DNA of 64,000 nt, from positions 1 through 64,000 of the forward strand of contig JACKNV010000013.1 in the NCBI GenBank assembly GCA_024234735.1, written 5' to 3'. This DNA is from Pseudomonadales bacterium (GTDB lineage: Bacteria; Pseudomonadota; Gammaproteobacteria; Pseudomonadales; Halieaceae). Of this stretch, positions 35,901-43,645 are shown in pieces. The notes under the pieces were generated by a model. That model saw only the letters and a program-made list of their open reading frames with translations. It did no database searches and was not told where the DNA came from. The translations under genes and the position numbers were made by a program. How positions within the stretch are numbered: position 1 is the first letter of the stretch; every line of letters starts with the position of its first letter.

Positions 35901-36260
35901 ACCGCCACCGCGATGATCGGCATGATTGCCCTGGCGGGGATCGTGGTGCGCAACTCGCTGATCCTCGTGGAATTCATCTCCCAGGCCCGAGCTGCCGGCG
36001 CGACAATTCGCGCCGCCCTGCTCCAGGCCGGTGCGGTGCGCATGCGTCCGGTGCTGCTGACAGCCGGCACCACCATGCTCGGCAACCTGGTCATCATTCT
36101 GGACCCGGTGTTCAGCGGTCTCGCCCTAGCCATCATCTTCGGCATCGTCGCATCGACCGTATTCAGCCTGGTGGTTGTGCCAGTGGTGTACCTGCTGGTG
36201 TTTGACAGACAAGACGAACCGGCTCGCCAGCAAGCACCGGTGGGAGACAAATTGGCATGA
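32919..36260 (+). CDS. RND efflux transporter permease
   Basis: The 1113-aa inner-membrane pump has the RND architecture: TM1 near residue 22, a large periplasmic loop, TM2-6 with the proton-relay Asp pair in LLVDDPITGVDN, a second loop, and TM8-12 with VVRNSLILVEFI. In AcrB the matching position to that Arg is the essential Lys940, so Lys is replaced by Arg here. The order pump-then-adaptor and an ATGA overlap with the next gene mark one operon. No outer-membrane channel gene is nearby, so it likely borrows a TolC-like partner. Substrate unknown. A GTG at 32934 is an alternative start. Confidence 0.93.
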   Translation: MEPGKVNSSFESVMRYTLRGGLPVALFVIGLAAGALALVFTPREEEPQIVVPMVDVLVNAPGLSARQVERQVTVPLEKLLAQIPGVEHVYSSSATGQASVTLAFYVGQDREDSILNTYNKLHSNLDRIPPVVSDWVVKPIEVDDVPIVVLALWSTDPQRYSDFELRRAAEEISTALQAIPQTSEVNIAGGRPRTVRILVDPEALAARRTTAADIVDALAVSNLLQSAGNWTAGNRSIALEAGDHLRTASELEQMVVNVIDGTPVFLQDVARVVDGPAEADAYSWIDLYTPGEQSEPLRDRPMVAISIAKQRGANAVSVARAVHTTMQRLQQEVLPPHIRVEVLRDYGETANDKVNNLASSLAFAIFTVVLFIGLFLGWRPALVVGLAVPICYGITLALDMALGYTINRVTLFALILSLGLLVDDPITGVDNISRFMADTTRSVQERVIAAMAEIRTPLLMSTLTIIVAFLPLAFITGMMGPYMAPMAFNVPVSVISSTVVAFLVTPWLACKLLRETSPGVQEAVSAAPEASPYGRLMAPILDRRARAKAVLGVVLVLFLATLSLPLLRLVPLKLLPFDNKNEVQILIDMPEDSSLEQTAATTREVANQVARLPEVRAVAAFVGEPSPIDFNGMVRRYYQRTAPHLAELRVTLAGRNERSHQSHAIVLRLRELLSSYQVEGVRIKVVEVPPGPPVMSTLVGEVYGDTLTPYAVQEHAARALIERLAREPLVTEVDSSMTDEQPRLRLVVDKPKAALSGISTGDIAQTLAMANRGYVAGFMQLEREANPLPIELRLAPEERVSRHDFERLQVKGRSGVAKSGTAQGLESAPQPLVSLGEVVAFERSAADQVIYHKDLRPVVYVTAELNGRTPAEVISDVQADLGEPPGDASDWQQRTYLENGGGDGWQLPEGTEVVWSGEGEWRITLDVFRDMGLGYLFALLAIFAVLRLQTGTTSLSLIIMSAIPLTVIGIMPGFWLMNQFGERVVAGAPDPVLFTATAMIGMIALAGIVVRNSLILVEFISQARAAGATIRAALLQAGAVRMRPVLLTAGTTMLGNLVIILDPVFSGLALAIIFGIVASTVFSLVVVPVVYLLVFDRQDEPARQQAPVGDKLA

Positions 36261-37312
36261 CTCAAAAGACAACCCGGATACTGATGCCCGTCGCCGCGCT
36301 GGCGGTGCTGGCGCTGCTGATTGCATACATGGCGGGCTATTTCAGCCACAGGATCGAACCCGGGTTAACCGACCTGCCTCGCGTCGACAGCGCCGATCTG
36401 GTCACGGTTGCCAGCGTTGCCACGCCCGTAACCGAAGCGGTTCCGGCCTCGGTGGAAGCCCGCGAGGCAACGATCATCTCCTCCCGCCTGCTGGCGCGAA
36501 TCGTCTCCATCGAGGTGCGGGCCGGCGACCAGGTAGAGCCCGGACAAATCCTGCTGGAGCTCGAAAAAGGCGACCTGCTGGCGCGCGCCCAACAGGCCGG
36601 GGAGCGCATAAGGTCGGTACAGGCGCGACTCACGGAGGCCCAGCGGAACCTGCAGCGGGCCCAGGAGTTGCACGGGCGCGGCCTCATAGCCAGCGCCGAC
36701 CTCGATACTGCCCGGGCCAACGCCCTGTCGCTCGAAGCGGAACTGGCGCTGGCGGGCCAGGCACTCGAGGAGGCGGAAACAGCAGTGGGCTTCGCGGAAA
36801 TTCGCTCGCCCATCGCCGGGCGCGTGGTCGACCGGTTTGCCGAGCCCGGCGATACTGCCGCACCCGGCACCAAGTTGCTGTCGCTCTACAACCCCTTCTC
36901 CCTGCAGGTGGAGGCCCAGGTGCGGGAGCAACTGGCACTGAACCTGGACACCGGCGACGAGATACCGGTGGAACTGCCGGCCAGTGGCCAGTTGTACACC
37001 GGCCGGGTGGAAGAGATCGTGCCGGCGGCGGACCCCGCGACGCGTACCTTCACCGTAAAGGTCAACATCCCCAGTGCCCGGGATTTGCTGCCGGGGATGT
37101 ACGCCCGCCTGCTGGTCCCTGCCGGCAGCGTGGAAAGGCTGCTGATTCCCGAGGAGCGGGTGGCACGCATTGGCCAGCTCGAAGTAGTCCGGGTCGCCCG
37201 GGACGGGATCGCGGAACAGCGCTTCGTGCGCCTCGGGCAGACAGATGGCAACGGCATGATAGAGGTACTGGCGGGCCTGGAGGCCGGCGAGCAGCTGCTA
37301 CCGCGCCCGTGA
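36257..37312 (+). CDS. RND periplasmic adaptor (membrane fusion protein)
   Basis: The 351-aa protein has one N-terminal membrane anchor (residues 10-28, no lipobox), then a lipoyl half (RLLARIVSIEVRAGDQVEPG), an alpha-helical hairpin (residues 105-175), the second lipoyl half (FAEIRSPIAGRVVDRFAEPG) and beta-barrel/membrane-proximal domains. It links the RND pump to an outer-membrane channel. Its start overlaps the pump stop by four bases. Confidence 0.93.
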   Translation: MTQKTTRILMPVAALAVLALLIAYMAGYFSHRIEPGLTDLPRVDSADLVTVASVATPVTEAVPASVEAREATIISSRLLARIVSIEVRAGDQVEPGQILLELEKGDLLARAQQAGERIRSVQARLTEAQRNLQRAQELHGRGLIASADLDTARANALSLEAELALAGQALEEAETAVGFAEIRSPIAGRVVDRFAEPGDTAAPGTKLLSLYNPFSLQVEAQVREQLALNLDTGDEIPVELPASGQLYTGRVEEIVPAADPATRTFTVKVNIPSARDLLPGMYARLLVPAGSVERLLIPEERVARIGQLEVVRVARDGIAEQRFVRLGQTDGNGMIEVLAGLEAGEQLLPRP

Positions 37313-37327
37313 GCGGGCGCGCCCCGC

Positions 37328-37750
37328 TCAGCGCCTGGTGAAGGTATCTTTCACGTCATGCAGGTCGTGCCCCGCCGCGTGCGCCGCCTGCAGCAACAGC
37401 CCTATGTCGCAGGCGGGCTGCTGCATCTGGTTGTGGATCCAAAGCGATACAGCGCGCCGACCGGTACGGCAAAATGCCAGGATGGGAGTCGGCAACGTCT
37501 CGATCGCCCGCCCGAAGCTGGCGATCGCCTCCGGTGGATAGTCGCCGGGCGTCACCGGTATTTCTCCCCATTCGATTCCCGCTGCCGCCGCGGCACTGCG
37601 CAACGCGGAGTCGTCCACGTGATCTTCCGCCTCACCCGGCATGCGGTTGCAGATTACGGAGCGAAAGCCAAGCCGCTTGATCTCCGCGAGATCATCCGGG
37701 TAGACCGCATGACAAACACTGAAGCCGGGTTCGAGTTCCTTGATCTCCAT
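37328..37750 (-). CDS. DUF442 (TIGR01244) phosphatase-like/sulfur transferase-like protein
   Basis: I start at the ATG at 37748-37750 because AAAGGAGG lies six bases upstream; the frame extends further but without such a site. The 140-aa product has a dual-specificity-phosphatase-like fold with the active loop AFCRTGRRAVSLW (Cys, then CRxGxR). The start is VCHAVYPDDLAEIKRLGFRS. In this family, known from BlhA-type fusions, the domain is tied to sulfide oxidation or phosphatase activity. It lies downstream of a peroxiredoxin gene on the same strand but beyond a terminator, so it is probably its own transcript. Confidence 0.85.
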   Translation of the reverse strand: MEIKELEPGFSVCHAVYPDDLAEIKRLGFRSVICNRMPGEAEDHVDDSALRSAAAAAGIEWGEIPVTPGDYPPEAIASFGRAIETLPTPILAFCRTGRRAVSLWIHNQMQQPACDIGLLLQAAHAAGHDLHDVKDTFTRR

Positions 37751-37787
37751 CGGGGACCTCCTTTGTTGAACAATGGTTCCTGCAGCG

Positions 37788-37818
37788 TAAAACGGAAACA
37801 CCGCCCTTGCGGGCGGTG
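37788..37818 (-). terminator. Intrinsic terminator of the peroxiredoxin gene
   Basis: On the minus strand an 8-bp stem (CACCGCCC with GGGCGGTG, 4-base loop, 37799-37818) is followed by TTTCCGTTTT. It lies about 40 bases after the peroxiredoxin stop. This is the clearest Rho-independent terminator in the window. Confidence 0.8.
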
Positions 37819-37858
37819 GAGTCATGCGCCGTGCTGTTTATATCCGCCCTGGCTTACT

Positions 37859-38512
37859 TCAGAGTTGCCTGGTGCAGAAGTAGAAGTCGACGCACTCGTA
37901 TTCGCCGGACTCCATGCGCTCGTTGGCGCCTTTGGCCGTGGCCGACGGCGGTACGATGACCTTGTCGCCCGGCTGCCAGCCTTCCGGAGTGGCCACGCCG
38001 TGTTCGTCACTGGTCTGCATGGCGTCCAGCAGGCGCAGGAACTCCCCAATGGAGCGGCCATTGCTCATCGGATAGTAAACCATGGCGCGCAGGGTGCCAT
38101 TGGGGTCGATGAGGAAGGTCGCGCGGACCGCCGAGGTATCGGCCGCTCCCGGGTGGATCATGCCATAGGCGCGCGCGACATCCATCTTCAGGTCGGCGAT
38201 GATCGGGAACGGAATTTCGACGCCGAACTTCTCCTTGATATTGCGCATCCAGGCGATATGCGAGTGGTGGCTGTCGATGGACAGGCCCAGCAACTCGCAA
38301 TTGCGCTTGGCAAACTCCGGCGCCATCCTGGCGAAAGCCATGAATTCAGTGGTACATACTGGCGTGAAGTCTGCCGGGTGTGAAAACAGCACCAGCCACT
38401 TGCCCTTGTAGTCGTCCAGGGATTTCACACCGTCAGTGGTCGGGGCGTTGAACGCCGGGGCGCGCTCGTTGAGGCGCGGCAGGCCTACTGTAGAAGTTTC
38501 CGGGTTTTCCAT
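37859..38512 (-). CDS. Peroxiredoxin, 1-Cys (Prx6) type
   Basis: The start is the ATG at 38510-38512, preceded by GAGGAGA. The 217-aa protein has the peroxidatic motif HPADFTPVCTTE with Cys53. The long C-terminal dimer domain of the Prx6/AhpC-like 1-Cys class is present (YYPMSNGRSIGEFLRLLDAM; PEGWQPGDKVIVPP). Two more Cys lie near the end (EYECVDFYFC), so a resolving Cys is possible. It reduces peroxides with an external thiol. An AT-rich promoter with an inverted repeat lies upstream, and a terminator lies downstream. Confidence 0.94.
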   Translation of the reverse strand: MENPETSTVGLPRLNERAPAFNAPTTDGVKSLDDYKGKWLVLFSHPADFTPVCTTEFMAFARMAPEFAKRNCELLGLSIDSHHSHIAWMRNIKEKFGVEIPFPIIADLKMDVARAYGMIHPGAADTSAVRATFLIDPNGTLRAMVYYPMSNGRSIGEFLRLLDAMQTSDEHGVATPEGWQPGDKVIVPPSATAKGANERMESGEYECVDFYFCTRQL

Positions 38513-38542
38513 GTTTGCTCTCCTCGTTTGTGGGGGTTCGGT

Positions 38543-38593
38543 ACCTATAGTACACCCTATATATTTTTTGGAAATATACTTATAACTATAGGT
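38543..38593. promoter_or_regulatory. 9-bp inverted repeat in the peroxiredoxin promoter
   Basis: ACCTATAGT (38543-38551) and its exact complement ACTATAGGT (38585-38593) face each other across 33 AT-rich bases, about 30 bases upstream of the peroxiredoxin start. The spacing of about three helical turns suits two operator half-sites. It does not match the OxyR or Fur consensus. Confidence 0.5.
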
Positions 38594-38759
38594 TTTATAG
38601 GTTTTCGCTATCGCCTGGTGGGATTTCTCCCGGACCCTGCCTATGACCAACCCCGTGGGCGCACTGTCTGGGGGCAAGGAACTCGAGGTGAGGGGCGGGA
38701 ACCCGGTGGCAGACGATGACGCAGCAGTTACCCTACCGGGCAAGCAGTGTGCGGCCCTC

Positions 38760-40826
38760 TCAGGGCCGGCGCGGCGGGCCTGCCATCGGCGTTTTGACCG
38801 GGGCGGCGAGGCCGATGTAGACCACCATGGCATGTGCACCGGGGTTGTTCTGGTGGGAATCGTCCCGACCGATGTTGCTGAACGCGTCGATAATCCAGTT
38901 ATTGGTCAGCCACACGTTCCCGGAAGAGTCGATCTGCACCGCGGTATTGCGGGTGAGGGCGTCGCTGGGAAACCCATCGTCGCTGCCCAGGGCATCGCCC
39001 GTGGCGGTCCCGGGCGGACAGAACTCCTCCCTGACCCCACACAGCGCCATCAGCCGCTGGCCGGCGAAATTGGCGATGAACACGTTGTCATTGCCGTCGA
39101 TGGCGATACCCCAGGGCAGGCGCAGGCCATGGCGTTCAGGACCTGCCAGAGTGCGGCCGAAGGTGCTGACGGTGCGTGCTTCGCCCTCTGTCCGGATCAG
39201 GGTAACCGCGGCGCTGTCATTCAACTCCCCGTTTTCCCCGACGGCCCGGATCAGGATATCGTCCGGATTGGGCGTCGGGCACGGTGGGTCCAGCACACCC
39301 GAGCCACTGACCCAGATATTGCCCTGGCTGTCGCTGGCTATGCCCATGGGCCGCACGATGCCCGGACCGGAGACAGCCTCACCGACCTGCTTGCCGTCGT
39401 TGTCCACCTCGACCACGGTACCGGTGGCATTGCTGGTAATCCAGCCGTGCCCCCGGGAGTCGAAAGCGATATCGAAAGGCTTCTGCAGGCCGAGATCGTC
39501 GAAGTTCTGCGCCAGTTGGGGGTCGCCCCCCGGCAGTTTGACGACACTGTTACTGGTGCACCCCACCACCCACAGATTATCCTGCTGGTCGACATTCATG
39601 CCCTGGGGCATGGACAGCCCCTCAAGCACTATCCCGGTTTCGCGGTCGGACAGCGCCTCCCCGTCGGGCGCGAATTTGGAAACACTGTGGGACAGCGCCA
39701 GGAAGTCGTTCTGGCAACTGGCGCCCTGGAAACCGAAATTGCCCACCCAGGCATTGCCCTGGGCATCCACGGCCACACCGAAGCCGGCGCCGTACAGGCC
39801 GCCATTGCCGTAGGGGGCGCCGGGTGGCGTGCCGCCGGTGGGGGTCAGTTTCATGACCTGGCGGCCGCCACATATGCCCTGGGCAGCGGGGTCCAGGCTG
39901 AACTCGTAGTTGTTGGCGATCCAGGCGTTGCCCTCGGCATCGAAAGCGACGTTGCCCGGGCCGTCCAACTGCTGCCCCAGCGGCCCGTCACCGATGTAGC
40001 GCACCGCCAGCGTCCAGGCGACGGGTTGCGCAGAGGCGGCCAGATGGGGGGCGTAGTCGGCCGCCGTCTGCGCCAGCGCAAACAGGGCACCGACATTTTG
40101 CCAGGGGTTTCTGGCGACGTTGCGCATCGCCTCCAGGGTGTTGGCGGGAGCACCGCCACCGAGCGTCAACGCGTTGGTGAACAGGGCCTCGCAAGCGGCC
40201 TGCGCCTGCACACAGGCGGCCAGCATGTTGGCCAGCGAGTTGAAGGTGCGCAGGGTGGAGGTGTCCAGCCCGTTGGGCTCGTTGGCCAGCACCTCGCCCA
40301 CCTGGCCGGTCTGCCGGTCGGCCAGGTTCTGTGTCGTCGCCGCCGCATTCTGCAGCCCGGGATAAGTCCCGGCCACCTGCACATCATCGTGCAGGAACTG
40401 CGCCATCGCGTAGGCGATCGCCACCGTGGTGCGCTCGTTGATCACCACGGCCATCCCGGCTTGCGGCGCCGTGCCCAGGGCCGCCGCAAGGCTGACATCA
40501 TAGTGGCCGGCGGTACCGTTGACGGGGTCCTCGGCGACCAGGTAATAGACCGACTGGGTGTCGCCGGGCTGTATTGTAAAGCTCAGGTTGAACCCGCCGT
40601 CGTCATCCGCGCTGGTACTGGCAACGAGTTCCTGGAGGCCACTCCCGGCCCGGTACAGGTTTATCTCATAGGCCGCCAGCGGGGTAGTGCCGGACTGGAC
40701 ACTGCCGTTGACGCTGGCATGGGCTGCCGGATCGTAGTCGGTACTGGTGCTGTTATCACAGGCGCCAAGCGCAGCCACCAGCAGGATAGGCAGCAGTTTG
40801 CCCGGGCGCAAAAAGTGAGCCTTCAT
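38760..40826 (-). CDS. NHL-repeat/Vgb-like lipoprotein
   Basis: I start at the ATG at 40824-40826, with GAGGAA eight bases upstream; it opens a lipoprotein signal (LLPILLVAALGACD, lipidated Cys about 22). The 688-aa product has an N-terminal beta domain (VNGSVQSGTTPLAAYEINLY, carboxypeptidase-regulatory-like). A helical middle part follows, then from about residue 280 seven propeller repeats, each with a D..GN.W..N core (FDAEGNAWIANN; VDAQGNAWVGNF; SDSQGNIWVSGSG; IDSSGNVWLTNN). It is a surface or periplasmic beta-propeller of unknown ligand. Confidence 0.85.
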   Translation of the reverse strand: MKAHFLRPGKLLPILLVAALGACDNSTSTDYDPAAHASVNGSVQSGTTPLAAYEINLYRAGSGLQELVASTSADDDGGFNLSFTIQPGDTQSVYYLVAEDPVNGTAGHYDVSLAAALGTAPQAGMAVVINERTTVAIAYAMAQFLHDDVQVAGTYPGLQNAAATTQNLADRQTGQVGEVLANEPNGLDTSTLRTFNSLANMLAACVQAQAACEALFTNALTLGGGAPANTLEAMRNVARNPWQNVGALFALAQTAADYAPHLAASAQPVAWTLAVRYIGDGPLGQQLDGPGNVAFDAEGNAWIANNYEFSLDPAAQGICGGRQVMKLTPTGGTPPGAPYGNGGLYGAGFGVAVDAQGNAWVGNFGFQGASCQNDFLALSHSVSKFAPDGEALSDRETGIVLEGLSMPQGMNVDQQDNLWVVGCTSNSVVKLPGGDPQLAQNFDDLGLQKPFDIAFDSRGHGWITSNATGTVVEVDNDGKQVGEAVSGPGIVRPMGIASDSQGNIWVSGSGVLDPPCPTPNPDDILIRAVGENGELNDSAAVTLIRTEGEARTVSTFGRTLAGPERHGLRLPWGIAIDGNDNVFIANFAGQRLMALCGVREEFCPPGTATGDALGSDDGFPSDALTRNTAVQIDSSGNVWLTNNWIIDAFSNIGRDDSHQNNPGAHAMVVYIGLAAPVKTPMAGPPRRP

Positions 40827-41132
40827 AGGGATGGTTCCTCGCCTTCTTGCGCCGCCGGCCAAGTGCGCGCGGCGCCCGGTACAGCTGTTTTCATGCAGTA
40901 TCAGGTAAGCGCAGGTGAACTGACAAGCAAGGCAGGGCAAATGCCGTTCTGCTCAATTGTGGTGCACTGCGCTGCCATATGGTGCCCCGCAGTCGCAAGC
41001 CGACCCAACCACGGGTCACCACATTAGAAAAATTTGCTTATATATCATTATGTTATAAACCTTGCCCTGTTGGCATGGCACTTGCTGGACTCAAAGGAAG
41101 TTGGCAAATTCCATTGGCCTGGGTGGCCATCT
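40827..41132. promoter_or_regulatory. Divergent promoter region with AT-rich core
   Basis: About 306 bases separate the NHL-repeat lipoprotein gene from the ATP-grasp gene. The stretch at 41022-41060 is sharply AT-rich (TTAGAAAAATTTGCTTATAT) and looks like a promoter. The ATP-grasp frame stays open back to 41034, but that extension lacks family likeness. No gene or clear operator was found. Confidence 0.45.
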
Positions 41133-42587
41133 ATGACTCTCGCTTGGCAGCACTACCCGTTTGCAGATGCATTTGATGAATTACTGAGTCCCGGTGGCGA
41201 GGCCCGCGCCAGTGCCGGGCGCGCACTGGCCTACCTGCGCCGGCTGGGCGATGCGGATATCGACGCGCGCCGCGAGGCCGCGAGCCGGGCGATGCAGGTC
41301 ATGGGCATCACCTTTACCGTGTACGACAGTGCCGAGGAGCGCGGCATAGACCGGGTATGGCCCTTCGATATCATTCCCCGCATCATCGCGGCCAGCGAAT
41401 GGCGGCGCACCGAGGCGGGGCTTAAACAGCGGGTGCAGGCCCTCAACCTGTTCATCGCGGATATCTACGACCGCCAGCAGATCATCAAGGATGGCGTGTT
41501 TCCGGCCGAGGTGCTGGCGCAGTCGGCCAACTTCCGCCCCATCTGCGTGGGCATCAAACCCCGCTACGGTGTGTGGGCGCACATCTGCGGCAGCGACCTG
41601 GTGCGCGACTCCACCGCACCCATGTATGTGCTGGAAGACAATCTGCGGGTGCCCTCCGGCGTGTCCTACATGCTGGAAAACCGGCTGGTCATGAAGCGGG
41701 TGTTTCCCGAGCTTTTCGAAGACAACCCCATCTGGCCGGTGGACAGCTACCCCTCGCAGCTGTTCGAGACGCTGGCGGCACTGTCGCCGCGGCCCGCCGA
41801 TTATCCCAACATCGTGGTACTCAGCCCCGGTATCTACAACTCGGCCTACTTCGAACACAGCTACCTGGCGCAGCAGATGGGCGTGGAACTCGTCACCGGC
41901 CGGGACCTGGTGGTGGAAGACGATGTCGTCTACATGAAAACCATCTCCGGCCGCCGCCGCATCGACGTCATCTACCGCCGCATCGACGATATGTTCCTGG
42001 ATCCCGGCGTGTTCAATCCACAATCCCAGATCGGCGTGCGCGGCCTGATGAAGGCCTGGGCCCTGAACAACGTCGCCATCGCCAACGCTCCCGGGGCCGG
42101 GGTGGCGGACGACAAGGTGGTGTACGCCTACGTGCCCGCCATGATCCGCTACTATCTCGACCAGGAACCGATCCTGGAAAACGTGCCCACCTACCTGTGC
42201 ATGGAGCCGACACAGCGGGACCACGTCCTGAAGAACCTCGACACCATGGTCGTCAAACCCGCCAACGAGTCCGGCGGCTATGGCATGATGGTCGGGCCGG
42301 CCGCCTCGAAGCAGGTGCGCAGCGAGTTCGCCGCCCTCATCAAGGACAACCCGCGCAACTACATCGCCCAGCCCACCCTGAAGCTGTCCACCGTACCCAC
42401 CCTCTGCGACGGCAACATAGAGCCCCGGCACGTGGACCTGCGCCCTTTCATCCTGTCGGCGCAGGACCAGTACGTAACCCCGGGCGGCCTCACCCGGGTG
42501 GCGCTTCGCAAGGGCTCCCTGGTAGTGAACTCCTCCCAGGGCGGCGGCAGCAAGGACACCTGGATTCTCGATACGGAGGCCAACTGA
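41133..42587 (+). CDS. Circularly permuted ATP-grasp protein (COG2308 type)
   Basis: I start at the ATG at 41133, where family likeness begins (LAWQHYPFADAFDELLSPGG); the resulting 484 aa matches the usual 470-490. Key segments are VYDSAEERGIDRVWPFDIIP, RPICVGIKPRYGVWAHICGS, LEDNLRVPSGVSYMLENR, DVIYRRIDDMFLDP and VVKPANESGGYGMMVGP. These are typical of the CP_ATPgrasp family (former DUF404/DUF407). Such enzymes are predicted amide- or peptide-bond ligases. The TGA overlaps the ATG of the alpha-E gene by one base, so they are coupled. Confidence 0.92.
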   Translation: MTLAWQHYPFADAFDELLSPGGEARASAGRALAYLRRLGDADIDARREAASRAMQVMGITFTVYDSAEERGIDRVWPFDIIPRIIAASEWRRTEAGLKQRVQALNLFIADIYDRQQIIKDGVFPAEVLAQSANFRPICVGIKPRYGVWAHICGSDLVRDSTAPMYVLEDNLRVPSGVSYMLENRLVMKRVFPELFEDNPIWPVDSYPSQLFETLAALSPRPADYPNIVVLSPGIYNSAYFEHSYLAQQMGVELVTGRDLVVEDDVVYMKTISGRRRIDVIYRRIDDMFLDPGVFNPQSQIGVRGLMKAWALNNVAIANAPGAGVADDKVVYAYVPAMIRYYLDQEPILENVPTYLCMEPTQRDHVLKNLDTMVVKPANESGGYGMMVGPAASKQVRSEFAALIKDNPRNYIAQPTLKLSTVPTLCDGNIEPRHVDLRPFILSAQDQYVTPGGLTRVALRKGSLVVNSSQGGGSKDTWILDTEAN

Positions 42588-43615
42588 TGCTGCTGTCCAG
42601 CCTCGCCGAGAGTGTCTACTGGTTCGGGCGTTACATGGAGCGCACGGAGAGCACGGCGCGCCTGATCCTGGTCAACGACAACCTGCTGCTCGATATTCCG
42701 CCGCACTGCAATCCGGGCTGGGCTCCCCTGCTGCAGATTACCGGCTCGAAGGACGACTTCTACAAACACTACGAAACCAGCTGCGAACGCGATGTGATCC
42801 GCTACCTGGTACTGGACAGTGAGAACAACCCCGGGGCCATGCTGGCGTCCATCGATCACGCGCGGGAAAACATGCGCACCACCCGGGCGCTGTTTCCCAA
42901 GCCGATCTGGGAGGTAATCAACGCCCTCCACGATTACGTAAAGGAGCACGGCTACACGGCCCTCAGCCCCGGGCAGCGCTACCGTTTCCTGCGCCAGGTC
43001 ATCGATTACTGCCACCTGCTCACCGGCAAGCTGGCGGCCTCCATGAGTCACGACCAGATCTTCGCGTTTTCACAGATGGGCTTCAACCTGGAGCGGGCCG
43101 ACATGACCTCCCGGGTAATCGACGTCAGGGCCCAGAATCTCCTGCACGCGCAGGATGAGGACCTCAGGCCTTTTGACGACCTGTTGTGGAAGAGTATCCT
43201 GGACTCGCTGGCTGCCTGGCAGATGTACCGGCGCCATGCCCACATCCGCATCAACGCCGTCCAGGTGTTGCACTTTCTGCTGCAGGACCGGCAGTTTCCC
43301 CGTGCCATCAACCACTGCCTGCTGCAGCTGGAGCAATCCCTGTACTCCCTGGCCGTCAACGATACCCCGCGGCACGCCCTGCTGGAGGCCCAGAAACTGG
43401 TGCGCACCGTGAACATCCCGGGAATCGTCGATGCAAGCCTGCACCACTTCATCGACGACCTGCAATTGCAGTTCATGGCGATTCACGCCGAAATCAGTGC
43501 GCGCTACTTCGATGCACAGGACGAGCCGGCGGAACTGGCCGAGCGTGTCATCGCAGCGGAGTCCAGTGACGGCACCGCACCGGCAACACAACTGGCGGAG
43601 GATGCCGACGTTTAA
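42587..43615 (+). CDS. Alpha-E domain protein (COG2307/DUF403)
   Basis: The 342-aa all-alpha protein opens with the invariant LSSLAESVYWFGRYMERTES and continues with ARLILVNDNLLL, SIDHARENMRTTRALFP and MGFNLERADMTSRVIDVRAQ. Alpha-E proteins nearly always neighbour the circularly permuted ATP-grasp gene and often transglutaminase-like genes, and they are thought to form one ligase complex. The upstream frame is also open because of high GC, but the start at 42587 fits the family exactly. gltB follows 30 bases later. Confidence 0.93.
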   Translation: MLLSSLAESVYWFGRYMERTESTARLILVNDNLLLDIPPHCNPGWAPLLQITGSKDDFYKHYETSCERDVIRYLVLDSENNPGAMLASIDHARENMRTTRALFPKPIWEVINALHDYVKEHGYTALSPGQRYRFLRQVIDYCHLLTGKLAASMSHDQIFAFSQMGFNLERADMTSRVIDVRAQNLLHAQDEDLRPFDDLLWKSILDSLAAWQMYRRHAHIRINAVQVLHFLLQDRQFPRAINHCLLQLEQSLYSLAVNDTPRHALLEAQKLVRTVNIPGIVDASLHHFIDDLQLQFMAIHAEISARYFDAQDEPAELAERVIAAESSDGTAPATQLAEDADV

Positions 43616-43645
43616 CTCCGGGCTATAGTGAGAGTGGGCGGAAAT

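Noticed and set aside
38643..41027. Long open frame antisense to the NHL-repeat lipoprotein gene
   Set aside because: The translation is low-complexity with no signal or domain. The lipoprotein on the other strand has a lipobox and seven propeller repeats.
41573..42586. Second open frame inside the ATP-grasp gene, in phase with the alpha-E gene
   Set aside because: The alpha-E family starts exactly at 42587. The upstream extension is Arg/Gly-rich shadow translation of the ATP-grasp gene.
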